A stretch of 64,000 bases of DNA from Clostridiales bacterium 1_7_47FAA (GTDB taxonomy: Bacteria; Bacillota; Clostridia; Lachnospirales; Lachnospiraceae): contig DS990265.1 in assembly GCA_000155435.1 (NCBI GenBank), positions 61,945 through 125,944 of the forward strand, read 5' to 3'. Within the stretch, counting starts at the first letter, position 1. Each line of letters begins with the position of its first letter. Below the pieces are notes generated by a model. It was not told the DNA's origin, made no database searches, and was given only the letters and a program-made list of their open reading frames with translations. The position numbers and the translations under genes were made by a program. This document shows, piece after piece, positions 18,068 through 26,705 of the stretch.

Positions 18068-18816
18068 AATTTTGTTTCCACCCCTCTCATTGTATTGGCC
18101 AGCACCAAACCGATAATCGAAATAATGATAACCCCTACAAGGACCTGTTCAATGTCCCCGTTATCCTGTCCGGAGACTATCATCCAGCCGATTCCCTCTG
18201 TGGCGCTCATCATTTCCGCCGCCAGCACAGCCATCCAGCAGGAGGACAGCGCAACCTGAAGCCCTGAGAAAATATAGGGTACGGAGGATGGCAGGATTAC
18301 CTTATAAAACACCTGGGTATTGTTCGCTCCCAGCATCCGCGCCGCGCCCACCAGTTTTGGGTCCACCCGTGTCGCCCCTGCGTAAGTGTTTAAAACCATG
18401 TGTGAAAAACCTGCCACAAAGATAATCCCAATCTGTGTGACCCAGCCAGTGCCGAACCAGAGAATGAACAACGGCATCCATGTGATACCCGGAATGGGCC
18501 GTATCATGGCGAACAGAGGCCGGATGATGGCATTTCCCATCCTGGACCCCGCCATGATCAGTCCTACCAGGATTCCCATTGCAGCCGCAATCAGATATCC
18601 TATGGTTACCCGCAGGAGGCTATATCCCAGATGGGAATAAAGCATGCACTTCCCTATCTTCCGGCCGGAGGCATCCACAAACCGCCTTAACACAGCAAAC
18701 GGGGAGGGGAATATCTGTCCAACTCCGGTAAAGGATACCAGCAGCTGCCAGCACAGGATGAACACGGCCAGACCCGCGGCACTGTAGAGAAAAACCGAAG
18801 CTTTCTGATCCTTCAT
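18040..18816 (-). CDS. ABC importer permease, SsuC/TauC type (second)
   Basis: Integral membrane subunit, 258 residues, about six helices. The first helix is near residues 8-30 and the EAA-like coupling loop reads GAARMLGANNTQVFYKVILP, which contacts an ATPase. It starts three bases after the first permease gene. Substrate class from family: organic anions such as sulfonates, nitriles or pyrimidine precursors. Confidence 0.9.
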   Translation of the reverse strand: MKDQKASVFLYSAAGLAVFILCWQLLVSFTGVGQIFPSPFAVLRRFVDASGRKIGKCMLYSHLGYSLLRVTIGYLIAAAMGILVGLIMAGSRMGNAIIRPLFAMIRPIPGITWMPLFILWFGTGWVTQIGIIFVAGFSHMVLNTYAGATRVDPKLVGAARMLGANNTQVFYKVILPSSVPYIFSGLQVALSSCWMAVLAAEMMSATEGIGWMIVSGQDNGDIEQVLVGVIIISIIGLVLANTMRGVETKLCAWSVRGR

Positions 18817-18819
18817 GTT

Positions 18820-19635
18820 TTAGATTCCCCCCTTCACGAATGCTTTTTCCAAAAGACTCAGCACCAGGTTAAAAAGCATGCTCAAGACACCGATTGCAAA
18901 CATCCCGGCTATAATGATATCCGGACGGCCAAATGTCCTGGAAATCTGTATCATATATCCCAGTCCCTGGGTGGACGCCAGAAGTTCAGCAGCCACAAGC
19001 GCCATCCAGGCCGCATTAAGGGCCACCCTTACCCCTGTAAATATCATGGGCATGGCCGTAGGTATACCGATGGTGCGCAGCATCTGCAGATTCGTTGCCC
19101 CAAAGATCTGGGCTACCCAGATATGGACCGGATTGACCTGCTTAATACCGGCATACGTGTTAATCACACATGGCACCACTGAAGCCAGAAAAATAACAGC
19201 GGCCTTTGCCTTCACGCCGATTCCCAGAAGCACCACCATGATGGGAATCCAGGCAATGGGCGGGATTGGACGGATGACGTCAAAAATTCCCTTGAAAAAC
19301 AAATCAAACCTGGTATACCAGCCCATCAGGATTCCCAGGGGGATTCCAACTGCCACCCCCAGTCCTCCTCCAATGAGTACCACCTTCAGGCTGGCCAGGG
19401 CATGCTGCCAGATATAGGCCCTGTCCGGTGAACGGTCATAAAATTTCCTGAAAAATGCCTCTGCCGATGCCACCGGACTGGGAAGCGAGTATACCGGAAG
19501 CAGCCGCAGCCCATCTGAACACACTTCCCATATGATGAGGAACAGCAGCATGGAGGTAACACTGACAGCCAGATACTTTCTCTGCTGTTCCTTTTCCCTC
19601 TTCTTAAATTGTTCAGTTAACGAACGATTTTCCAT
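18820..19635 (-). CDS. ABC importer permease, SsuC/TauC type (first)
   Basis: Membrane subunit of 271 residues with a charged N-terminus (KKREKEQQRK) and about six helices; the coupling loop is VAQIFGATNLQMLRTIGIP. The ATG at 19635 is preferred because AAGGAGTGTCCAT precedes it; the longer frame to 19659 overlaps the preceding gene. It is paired with the second permease. Confidence 0.9.
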   Translation of the reverse strand: MENRSLTEQFKKREKEQQRKYLAVSVTSMLLFLIIWEVCSDGLRLLPVYSLPSPVASAEAFFRKFYDRSPDRAYIWQHALASLKVVLIGGGLGVAVGIPLGILMGWYTRFDLFFKGIFDVIRPIPPIAWIPIMVVLLGIGVKAKAAVIFLASVVPCVINTYAGIKQVNPVHIWVAQIFGATNLQMLRTIGIPTAMPMIFTGVRVALNAAWMALVAAELLASTQGLGYMIQISRTFGRPDIIIAGMFAIGVLSMLFNLVLSLLEKAFVKGGI

Positions 19636-19655
19636 ATGGACACTCCTTAAAAGAA

Positions 19656-20789
19656 TCACTGCTTCAGGGCTTCCTGCATCAGCTCCGCCGTGATATTGGT
19701 ATCAAGCTTTGAAATGGAATCCGCACTGATATTCCCGGACTCAATATTCATCTCCCATACCATCCTCTCGTAAGCCCCGAAATCCGTCTGGATCAGGCTG
19801 CCAATCTGTTCTTTTGTCATGACCGGCTTCTGGATGCACTCCATGCTGGCTTCTTCCTTGTCAACCTCTTTTCCATTTTCAATCATCCAGTTCATATAAG
19901 TATCCACCAGAAGGCCTTCATCTTTTGCCAGGATATCATTGGCATCAGCTACCATACGGATGAAGGATACCAGTAAATCACGTTTTTCCTTCATTGCATT
20001 TTCTGAACAGACAATGTTCTCATATTGCAGTAAATCCAGTGATATGAATCCTCCGGCAATGGCCCAGTCGCCTTCGTGGGCAATACGTGCACGGGTGCTG
20101 TAAGGCCCTATGGTTGCCAGGATGTCGCCTTCTCCTGATTCAAATGCCTGATACCCGGAGGCATAATCCATCTGTACGATTTCAATATCGTCCTCGGTCA
20201 GTCCCAGGGCTTCCAGCCATTTCTGCACCTGTACATGGCCTGTGGTCCCAAGGTTTGTAATCAATGTCTTACCCTTTACCGTTTCAGCACTTCCCAGAAT
20301 GTCAGGGTAGGTCGGGTTGGATCCGGTTGCTTTCGCAATGTCGGAATCCATTCTCACAAAAATTGCATTTCCATCACGTCCATCAATGAAATCCCCGATT
20401 ACATATGCGCCATATGTATTTACGCTGTTCACGAATGCGCCCCCGATGACTCCCACATCCCACAGCCCGGAACCCAATGCTTCATTCTGGGGCGCCCCGC
20501 TGGCATATACCTGCACTTCCATCTGGAATCCATAATCCTTTGCCATATCATTGGCAATCGCATATGCAACCGGTGTTGAGATGTAAGCAGGATGGAGGGA
20601 TACCCGGAGGACCGGAAGTTCCTCATTTCCCTTTGCCTGTGTTGATTGCGCTGGTGCCTTTTCCTCTGTCTTCTGAGTTTCCGTGGATGCTGCCTTCTGC
20701 TCCTGTCTTCCTGAACAGGCGGTAAGGGAACCCGCAAGGGCTGCTGCCATCAGTAAAGAAACTGCTTTCTTCCAATTCATGTTTTTCAT
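19656..20789 (-). CDS. Lipoprotein substrate-binding protein of the SsuA/NrtA-type importer
   Basis: Captures the substrate outside the membrane. The signal peptide ends in the lipobox LTAC (about residue 24), followed by a Lys/Glu/Gln linker and an NMT1/SsuA-like domain (VLRVSLHPAYISTPVAYAIAN). Start at 20789 after AAGGAGATCATTT, giving 377 residues. First gene of the seven-gene operon and divergent from the Gfo/Idh gene. The ligand cannot be told from sequence. Confidence 0.9.
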   Translation of the reverse strand: MKNMNWKKAVSLLMAAALAGSLTACSGRQEQKAASTETQKTEEKAPAQSTQAKGNEELPVLRVSLHPAYISTPVAYAIANDMAKDYGFQMEVQVYASGAPQNEALGSGLWDVGVIGGAFVNSVNTYGAYVIGDFIDGRDGNAIFVRMDSDIAKATGSNPTYPDILGSAETVKGKTLITNLGTTGHVQVQKWLEALGLTEDDIEIVQMDYASGYQAFESGEGDILATIGPYSTRARIAHEGDWAIAGGFISLDLLQYENIVCSENAMKEKRDLLVSFIRMVADANDILAKDEGLLVDTYMNWMIENGKEVDKEEASMECIQKPVMTKEQIGSLIQTDFGAYERMVWEMNIESGNISADSISKLDTNITAELMQEALKQ

Positions 20790-20857
20790 AAATGATCTCC
20801 TTATCCCCAAATAATCATGTTTCCTGTTTTTGATACCGTATCCCATCCCCATTTTTA

Positions 20858-20884
20858 CAAAGCTGCTTTGATAGATAAATTATA
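20858..20884 (-). promoter_or_regulatory. Importer operon -10 box and candidate operator
   Basis: The minus strand has TATAAT (20879-20884) with no recognisable -35 at 16-18 bases, the pattern of an activator-dependent promoter. Just downstream a perfect 13-base palindrome, CAAAGCTGCTTTG (20858-20870), overlaps the likely start of transcription. The whole divergent spacer (20790-21156) is strongly A+T rich and otherwise holds no gene. Confidence 0.45.
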
Positions 20885-21156
20885 CTATCACATTTATGGC
20901 ACTTTCTATGTAAAAAAGCTAGACTTTTTGTTATATTCCTATATTTTATCCCACAATAATCCATTATTTTATCTGTTTTGTTCAAATGTTTTTCCGTTTT
21001 TATCTATTTTGTATATATTTTCTCTGTTTTCTTCATTTTGCTTAGATATGTTTTTCCATATAATGAATATAAATACCGAAACCACCCTGTTTTACACATT
21101 TACACACATTTTGGCTTTATAACAAAAAAACTATCATTAGAATACGGAGGGTTACC

Positions 21157-22278
21157 ATGAATGAAAAAATCAATATAGGTATCGTAGGCCTTGGATTTGG
21201 AAAGGAATTCATCCAAATATATCAGAACCATCCCAATGTGGATAAAGTGGCAATCTGTACGCGGACCCCCGAAACCCTGGCCCGGATAGGAAACGAGTTC
21301 CATATTGAAGAAGCGCTGCGCTTCACCAGCATTGACGCCATGATTGCCTGCGATGAACTGGATGCAATCCACATAGTCACTCCCATCCATGACCATGCGC
21401 CCCAGACCCTGAAGGCGTTAAATGCAGGAAAACACGTTGCCTGTACCGTACCTATGGCAACCACCATTGAAGAATGCCAGGCAATTGTCGAGGCCTCCCG
21501 GAAAAATAAAACCTTTTATATGATGATGGAAACCGCCATCTATACACGGGAATACCTCTACGTACAGGAGCTGGTCAAAAGCGGAAAACTGGGCCGTATC
21601 CAGTTCGTCCGCGGTTCCCATATGCAGAACATGGGGCTGGAAGGCTGGCCCCAGTACTGGCTTGGACTTCCTCCCTTCCACTATGGGACCCACGCCATCG
21701 CCCCCTTAAGCTACATACTTGACAAAGATATTGACACGGTTGTCTGCCACGGCTCCGGAAGGGTGCAGGAATCCCTTGCCGGCAGATATGGTTCTCCCTT
21801 TGCCGTTGAGACATGTACCATGACCTTCACGGACAGCGACGTGCGGGCCGAGACAACCCGTTCCCTCTACGACACGGTCCGTCAGTACCGGGAAAGCTTT
21901 GATATCTACGGTGATAAGCTGGCCTGCGAATGGGCCCAGATAGAGGACGAAGGCAGCTGCCTGTTTGAGGGCGGCGAACTGGCGCGCAGGATTCAGGCTC
22001 CGGACGTACTGGCAGGTCTTCCGGAATCAATCCAGTGCTTTACAAAGAGGGAACAGATCATAGACGCCAATCACGTCTCCTTCATCCAGGGCGCTGGGCA
22101 CGGCGGTTCCCACCCCCATCTGGTCCACGAATTCGTCAGCGCCATAACCGAAGGAAGAGAGCCGGCAGTCGGTGCGGTCAGGGCTTCCAATATCACCTGT
22201 GCCGGTATCTGCGCCCATGAATCTGCCATGAAGGACGGACAGAGGATATCCCTTCCTGATTTTACAAGAAGGAAATAA
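21157..22278 (+). CDS. Gfo/Idh/MocA-family oxidoreductase
   Basis: NAD(P)-dependent dehydrogenase of 373 residues: N-terminal Rossmann domain with GIVGLGFGKEF (residues 7-17), then the family's alpha/beta C-terminal domain with FHYGTHAIAPLSYIL. The usual EKP motif is replaced by CTVPMATT, so the common lysine is absent and chemistry or substrate may differ from sugar dehydrogenases. The start follows ACGGAGGGTTACC. First of four genes divergent from the importer; OYE starts 12 bases later. Confidence 0.88.
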   Translation: MNEKINIGIVGLGFGKEFIQIYQNHPNVDKVAICTRTPETLARIGNEFHIEEALRFTSIDAMIACDELDAIHIVTPIHDHAPQTLKALNAGKHVACTVPMATTIEECQAIVEASRKNKTFYMMMETAIYTREYLYVQELVKSGKLGRIQFVRGSHMQNMGLEGWPQYWLGLPPFHYGTHAIAPLSYILDKDIDTVVCHGSGRVQESLAGRYGSPFAVETCTMTFTDSDVRAETTRSLYDTVRQYRESFDIYGDKLACEWAQIEDEGSCLFEGGELARRIQAPDVLAGLPESIQCFTKREQIIDANHVSFIQGAGHGGSHPHLVHEFVSAITEGREPAVGAVRASNITCAGICAHESAMKDGQRISLPDFTRRK

Positions 22279-22290
22279 CCACAAGGAGGA

Positions 22291-23274
22291 TTGACTATGC
22301 CCTTATTAACCGACCCCCTGCATTCAGGCTGCCTGAACCTGAAAAACCGCCTGGTGTTCCCTTCCGTCTCCACTTCAACAGCGGATGAGAACGGAAAAGT
22401 AACTGAGGACACCCTGAACTTCTTCCGGGAACGGACCAAGGGATTTGGCCTGGCCATTCTGGAACACTCCTATGTAAGCAGTCTGGGCAAGGCCGGACCG
22501 CACATGTTATCCATCAGCAGTGATTCTGACATAGAGGGACTGGCAAAGCTGGTAAGGCTGGTCCATGACAATGACTGCCAGATGCACATACAACTGGACC
22601 ATGGAGGCGGATGGACGATACCGGACCTTCAAAACTGCCTGAATCCCGAAAAAAATCCTCAGGGAAAACAGATAACCGATCATCTGACTGACGAAGAACT
22701 GGATTATATTGTACAGGCCTTTGCTTCGGCCGCCGTGCGCGCAAGGGAAGCAGGCTTTGACGGGGTACAGATCAAGGCATGCCATGTGTATCTGCTGAGT
22801 CAGTTCTACTCCCCCTTGACCAACCACCGGACACGGGGTAAATATACCGGCAACTCCTTCGAAGGCCGCATCCGGCTTACCCTGGACGTACTCCGTTCTG
22901 TCCGGGATGCCGTCGGCAGGGATTACCCTGTCTCTGTCCGTTTTCCTGTGCAGGATTATGACCCGGCGGGAAGCTCCCTGGAGGAAGGAGTCCGCGCCGC
23001 CCGTCTGATACAGGAATGGGGCGCTTCCTTCCTGGACCTGTCCGGTGGACCAAAATACCGGTATTTCCATCCGTTCATCCAATCCCCTGGCTGGTTCGGG
23101 GATGACGCCGCAGTCATACGGCAGGCTGTCCGGATTCCAGTCATGGTTACCGGCGGCATAACAGAATATTCCCACGCTGAGCAGCTTTTGAACGATCATA
23201 AAGCCGATCTGACAGGCGTATGCCGCGCCGTGCTGAAAAACCCGCAGTGGGCCCATGGGTTATATAACAAATAG
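22291..23274 (+). CDS. Old Yellow Enzyme-family NADH:flavin oxidoreductase, short form
   Basis: FMN-dependent TIM-barrel reductase for activated C=C or similar bonds. Begins with LTDPLHSGCLNLKNRLVFPSV, a typical OYE N-terminus, with HIQLDHGGGW in the substrate pocket and the FMN-phosphate end PVMVTGGI. At 327 residues it has only the barrel and lacks the iron-sulfur/flavin C-terminal domains of 2,4-dienoyl-CoA or bile-acid reductases, so it needs an external electron source such as NAD(P)H. The substrate is unknown. Confidence 0.88.
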   Translation: MTMPLLTDPLHSGCLNLKNRLVFPSVSTSTADENGKVTEDTLNFFRERTKGFGLAILEHSYVSSLGKAGPHMLSISSDSDIEGLAKLVRLVHDNDCQMHIQLDHGGGWTIPDLQNCLNPEKNPQGKQITDHLTDEELDYIVQAFASAAVRAREAGFDGVQIKACHVYLLSQFYSPLTNHRTRGKYTGNSFEGRIRLTLDVLRSVRDAVGRDYPVSVRFPVQDYDPAGSSLEEGVRAARLIQEWGASFLDLSGGPKYRYFHPFIQSPGWFGDDAAVIRQAVRIPVMVTGGITEYSHAEQLLNDHKADLTGVCRAVLKNPQWAHGLYNK

Positions 23275-23289
23275 CGAAAGGACGCAATT

Positions 23290-23634
23290 ATGATTAAATT
23301 TTCTGTACTGTATCCATACAAAAAAGGAGCATGGTTTGATTCCAAATACTACAGTGAACACCATATTGCCCCATACCGCAATGACCCGCTTGTAAAGGGA
23401 ATCATTGTAGAATCCGGGGACTATTCCCGGGATTTCCAGAATCCGCCCCAATACCTGTGCATCGCCCATTTCTTCTACGATTCCATGGAGGACCTGAACC
23501 TGAGCAGATCACCGGAACGGGTGGCCAGCCAGATAAAAGACAATGTTAATTTCACCAATATAACCGCCGTTAATCTGGTCAGCCAGATTCCCTACTATAA
23601 TATAGCAAAATTAACATCCGTGAGACAGGAGTAA
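23290..23634 (+). CDS. EthD-fold protein (copy 1)
   Basis: A 114-residue ferredoxin-like alpha/beta protein: MIKFSVLYPYKKGAWFDSKYY-type opening with a His pair (SEHHIAP) near residue 25, and a hydrophobic C-terminal strand region, as in EthD and dimeric alpha-beta barrel proteins. Such proteins often assist ring or side-chain chemistry as small dimeric lyases or isomerases, but no general function is known. Lies 15 bases after the OYE gene and four bases before its paralogue. Confidence 0.82.
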   Translation: MIKFSVLYPYKKGAWFDSKYYSEHHIAPYRNDPLVKGIIVESGDYSRDFQNPPQYLCIAHFFYDSMEDLNLSRSPERVASQIKDNVNFTNITAVNLVSQIPYYNIAKLTSVRQE

Positions 23635-23638
23635 AAAA

Positions 23639-23965
23639 ATGGTAAAATTAACCGTAATGTATCCATACCAAGAGGATTTCACCTTTGATTTCGACTACTA
23701 TGTCAATCATCATATTGCCATCCATAAAGCCGACCCCAACGTCCTTGGCATTATCATTGAAAAGGGGTGTAACGCATTCCGTGGAGGCGATATCCCCGGA
23801 CTGGTCTGTGCCGCCCATTTTTTCTATGAGTCAATCGGAACATTGAACGAAAGCAGGACCCCTGAAAAGGGAGCGCGTCAACTGGCCGATATCCCTAATT
23901 TTACTAATATCACGCCAATCGACCAGATTAGCGAAATAGAGTTCCTGGATATGCAGGAATCATGA
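23639..23965 (+). CDS. EthD-fold protein (copy 2)
   Basis: Paralogue of the previous gene, 108 residues: the same LTVMYPYQEDFTFDFDYYVNHHIA opening pattern (shortened here) and the shared tail NFTNITPIDQISEIE versus NFTNITAVNLVSQIP. The two copies probably form a heterodimeric barrel. A strong terminator follows at 23981, closing the four-gene transcript. Confidence 0.82.
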   Translation: MVKLTVMYPYQEDFTFDFDYYVNHHIAIHKADPNVLGIIIEKGCNAFRGGDIPGLVCAAHFFYESIGTLNESRTPEKGARQLADIPNFTNITPIDQISEIEFLDMQES

Positions 23966-23980
23966 CGGATTATAGAAATA

Positions 23981-24030
23981 CGGCAGCGCCGCGGCTGTGT
24001 AAAGTCTTACACACCGGGCGCTGCCGTTTC
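23981..24030 (+). terminator. Terminator of the oxidoreductase operon
   Basis: CGGCAGCGCC (23981-23990) pairs perfectly with GGCGCTGCCG (24017-24026); the inner part CTGTGTAA/TTACACA pairs as well, leaving a small loop, and TTTCCATTT follows. A good intrinsic terminator 15 bases after the second EthD stop. Confidence 0.88.
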
Positions 24031-24083
24031 CATTTCATGTCTTAAAATTACCCTTTAACCGCTAGACCAGCCAACCCAGCCCC

Positions 24084-24384
24084 TCAATCCCCGCACCTCT
24101 CCTGATATTCCGACGGCGACACCCCCAGAAGCTTCTTAAACTGCACACTGAAATACGCGGTATCCGAATACCCCACCTGGTCCGGTATCTCTGTCTCGCA
24201 CAGGAACCGCCCGGTAAACCGGATTTTCTGGATCTGGATATAGCTATCAATGGTTTCCAGTTCTTCCCTCAGCGTTATGAACGGACGGCTGGAAATGCTT
24301 TTCCTCAGGATGACCGCCAGGTTCTCAGCCAGGATTGCAATCTCCGGTATCTGGTTAATCCTGGCGTTCCACTTGATGGTATCC
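24084..24384 (-). pseudogene. Fused relic of a YesM kinase and YesN regulator
   Basis: Open in one frame but without start. The first part (from 24384) reads DTIKWNARINQIPEIAILAE and on to TIDSYIQIQKIRFTGRF, the His_kinase segment that follows the phospho-His in YesM kinases. Without a stop it switches to VGYSDTAYFSVQFKKLLGVSP and ends at 24084, which is the last AraC helix-turn-helix of a YesN regulator. So a deletion joined the middle of a kinase gene to the end of its partner regulator, at about 24165-24195. The 5' side is cut at 24385, next to the AbiE pair. Confidence 0.8.
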
Positions 24385-24395
24385 TATACATTTCC

Positions 24396-25235
24396 TTACT
24401 TCACAATATCAACTAAGCAGCTGACCGATTCCATCACGGCAGCCCACAATACATCGGCGGCATAATCAAATTTGCGCTGATAATTTTTCCAACGGTCAAT
24501 CAGTACGGTGCTTTCAGCTACTTCCTTCAAAATCAAATGTACGTCAGACAACAACCCAATTGAGCCGCGCTTCGCACTGGTGTTGACAAACGCCTCCTTG
24601 AGTGTGGCGTTATCAATGTTGTGCTCCTGAGTGTTGGTAAGTACATAAATATCGTAATAATCTCTCATTCTGGTATTGGCTGTGCCGCGGGCAAGAAGGG
24701 TTTCTAACTTTTCCGCCAGAACCGTTTCCAGATTATACGCAAGAATGGAGATAGTACGTTCCTCAAACAGCAGCCGGAATGAATAAGACACTTCACGCGG
24801 TGTTATTACGTCACCTGTAGAAAAGTCGATTTTTAGCGGGGTATGCATCGTTTCAATAGCTGTATCAAGCATAATACGAATGCCGGGATAATCGGCCTCG
24901 TCCATAATCGGCGTCACGCTTTTGATTTCAAAAATCATCCCGTCCTCAATGTGTATTGCGGTAATTTCCTCAACAATCTTTCTTGCGTTATCTTCGTTCA
25001 GCGGCAGATTTTTTAGCGTGGCGTCTACATCCATAGTTGAACGATTGTCCAACCCAACCATAGCGGCTACCAGAGTACCGCCCTTTAAAATCATAATGTT
25101 TCTGTATTGTGAAAGGGAAAGTCGTTCCAGAAAACGCTCCATTACATAATTGCGGATGATAACCTGTGCCTTGCCACTGTCTCCTTTAGAGATGTTGCGA
25201 ACAAGAGCTTTCAATTGGCGCGATGTGTGTATCAT
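24396..25235 (-). CDS. abiEii: AbiEii-type nucleotidyltransferase toxin
   Basis: Toxin of a type IV toxin-antitoxin and phage-defence pair. The 279-residue protein has the nucleotidyltransferase motif ILKGGTLVAAM (GG at 52-53) followed by MDVDATL (Asp69, Asp71), and the later conserved RMRDYYDIYVL. AbiEii homologues inactivate growth by adding nucleotides, in some cases to tRNA. Its ATG overlaps the antitoxin stop (TAATG). It ends 12 bases from the YesM/YesN relic. Confidence 0.92.
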   Translation of the reverse strand: MIHTSRQLKALVRNISKGDSGKAQVIIRNYVMERFLERLSLSQYRNIMILKGGTLVAAMVGLDNRSTMDVDATLKNLPLNEDNARKIVEEITAIHIEDGMIFEIKSVTPIMDEADYPGIRIMLDTAIETMHTPLKIDFSTGDVITPREVSYSFRLLFEERTISILAYNLETVLAEKLETLLARGTANTRMRDYYDIYVLTNTQEHNIDNATLKEAFVNTSAKRGSIGLLSDVHLILKEVAESTVLIDRWKNYQRKFDYAADVLWAAVMESVSCLVDIVK

Positions 25236-25828
25236 TATAAAAGCACCTCCAAATACTGACGAACGGTTTTCTCCACTGAAAAGGCTTTAGCGTACCGCAG
25301 AAGCAATGGGATATTCTTCTCCTTCAAACGGATATATGTTTTAACTCCCTCTTGCAGATCTTGAATTTCAATATGCCGGCGGCTGCGAAACAAATCGCAG
25401 ATTGTGCGTTCGGCATTATAAGCCCTTACTGTGTGACCCGATGGTGAGCGCACTTCCACAATACCTTCCCCGAAAAGCTCCTCTTTTACTTTATAAACCT
25501 TGATACCCTGCTTCGATAATCCTGCCGAGTTTTTGCCTGTTTTAAAAGTAACAGAAAATGGCGAGGGTTCACGGTTGGCAAGATTCAGAAGGTAAAGAGC
25601 TGTTTCGTGAGAGAATACCGCTTCTGGATAACGCACCTGAATTACATATAGTCCATCTTCCCAAACGTCTTGGGACATATATAAGCCGTGGGCAACACGT
25701 TCAAGCCCATATTTACATACAAAATCTCCGAGAACAGTTCTCGAAACTCCGGCGGCCACCGCATCCGACGTTTTTAAATATCCATTATTTTCTTGTAGCA
25801 GCTTATTTAATGTTTCTGCGCTGGTCAT
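25235..25828 (-). CDS. abiEi: AbiEi-type antitoxin and autoregulator
   Basis: Antitoxin of the AbiE pair, 197 residues. The N-terminal winged helix (LLQENNGYLKTSDAVAAGVS) binds the operon promoter in characterised members, and the C-terminal domain (HTVRAYNAERTICDLFRSRR) is required against the toxin. One-base overlap with the toxin gene shows coupling. Downstream DNA on the other side carries another gene relic, consistent with arrival as a unit. Confidence 0.92.
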   Translation of the reverse strand: MTSAETLNKLLQENNGYLKTSDAVAAGVSRTVLGDFVCKYGLERVAHGLYMSQDVWEDGLYVIQVRYPEAVFSHETALYLLNLANREPSPFSVTFKTGKNSAGLSKQGIKVYKVKEELFGEGIVEVRSPSGHTVRAYNAERTICDLFRSRRHIEIQDLQEGVKTYIRLKEKNIPLLLRYAKAFSVEKTVRQYLEVLL

Positions 25829-25910
25829 AGTATCACCTTACTTTCGTGCCCTTATTATAATTCGTTTGGGCGTAAAAGTAAAGAAGGTTTTTGCAGCGGA
25901 GGCGGTATAG

Positions 25911-26009
25911 CACGTTTTGTCGGGCATCCTTCCCAGTGCCCTGGGTGACGCAATCGGTGATTACGCAGCAGTATCCGTTGGCTATATGGGCCTTATGGAT
26001 GAACTATAA
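25911..26009 (+). pseudogene. 3' gene remnant next to the AbiE pair
   Basis: Directly after an in-frame stop, 32 codons read HVLSGILPSALGDAIGDYAA and on to VGYMGLMDEL before a stop, followed at once by a strong hairpin. The composition is protein-like (no rare codons, hydrophobic periodicity) but there is no start or ribosome site. I read it as the last part of a gene whose beginning was lost, perhaps when the AbiE pair arrived; the family was not recognised. Confidence 0.4.
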
Positions 26010-26060
26010 AAAGCAGATTGTGGCCTCTATCCCAAACAATCAATGGCCACAATCTGCTTT
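26010..26060 (-). terminator. Bidirectional hairpin terminator
   Basis: AAAGCAGATTGTGGCC (26010-26025) pairs perfectly with GGCCACAATCTGCTTT (26045-26060), 16 pairs around a 19-base loop. On the minus strand it is followed by TTTTTATAG, suiting the guanylate-kinase-like gene; on the plus strand it ends the gene remnant. Confidence 0.8.
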
Positions 26061-26064
26061 CCCT

Positions 26065-26096
26065 GTTTAATTACTTCCACGTTTAATTACTTCCAC
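26065..26096. repeat. Perfect 16-base tandem duplication
   Basis: GTTTAATTACTTCCAC occurs twice in a row (26065-26080 and 26081-26096). The second copy ends on the first base of the stop codon of the guanylate-kinase-like gene. Confidence 0.9.
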
Positions 26097-26677
26097 TAAC
26101 AGCCTTTGATTACCCTCATGATTTCCTCCAGGCAATCCTCCAGCACCACATTCCCATACCACTTCACAATCCCGCACCGGTCCAGGTTCTCCTGCTTAAA
26201 GTCCTCTTCATCCGCCAGGAATCTCCTGCACATTTCCTTATACTTGGGAACCTTCTGCTGTTCTTCCCGCTCCAGGGCGCGTCTTAACCGCAGTCCGTCC
26301 TCCACATGGATATAAAGGGGAACCAGGGCATCCGTACCGTAAAACAGGCGCATTTTCTCATAGGACTCAAGGGTGCCCATGACCAGGTAGCATCCATGTC
26401 CCAAATCAATCTGCCCATCATCCACTGTAAAATAATTCCATGGACCGTATACGGTATCATAGGTCCGGCACTCTATCAGGGTGCCGTTTTCCCTGCACTT
26501 GTGCAGATATGCCTCATCCACAAAAAAATACTCCACCCCGTCCGTCTCCCCGTCCCGGATTGGACGGGTTGTATACATGCGCACGGTCTTAAGTTCCGGC
26601 ATCCTGCTGTGCAGCTGTTTATAAATCGTGTCCTTCCCAGACGCACTTTTACCCATTACATAAAATATCTTTCCCAT
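26096..26677 (-). CDS. Guanylate kinase-like nucleoside monophosphate kinase
   Basis: P-loop kinase with GKSASGKDTIYKQL near the N-terminus, the guanylate kinase segment YTTRPIRDGETDGVEYFFVD that binds GMP, and an LID-like region LRRALEREEQQKVPKY. Start at 26677 follows GGAG at six bases; the frame can extend to 26701. The 193 residues are close to Gmk, but the weak match in the middle and its pairing with a decarboxylase suggest a specialised paralogue rather than the essential gmk. Confidence 0.82.
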   Translation of the reverse strand: MGKIFYVMGKSASGKDTIYKQLHSRMPELKTVRMYTTRPIRDGETDGVEYFFVDEAYLHKCRENGTLIECRTYDTVYGPWNYFTVDDGQIDLGHGCYLVMGTLESYEKMRLFYGTDALVPLYIHVEDGLRLRRALEREEQQKVPKYKEMCRRFLADEEDFKQENLDRCGIVKWYGNVVLEDCLEEIMRVIKGC

Positions 26678-26705
26678 CACGCACTCCGCTATCCCTTTCA
26701 TCCTG

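Noticed and set aside
16531..20789. Thiamine or cobalamin riboswitch-controlled importer
   Set aside because: No riboswitch-like conserved folds in the leader; binding protein resembles SsuA/NrtA only broadly.
20853..21156. Small gene in the A+T-rich divergent spacer
   Set aside because: Open frames there are low-complexity and lack ribosome sites; best read as regulatory DNA.
24062..24250. 62-codon frame rich in Arg and Gly
   Set aside because: Out-of-frame reading of the kinase/regulator relic.
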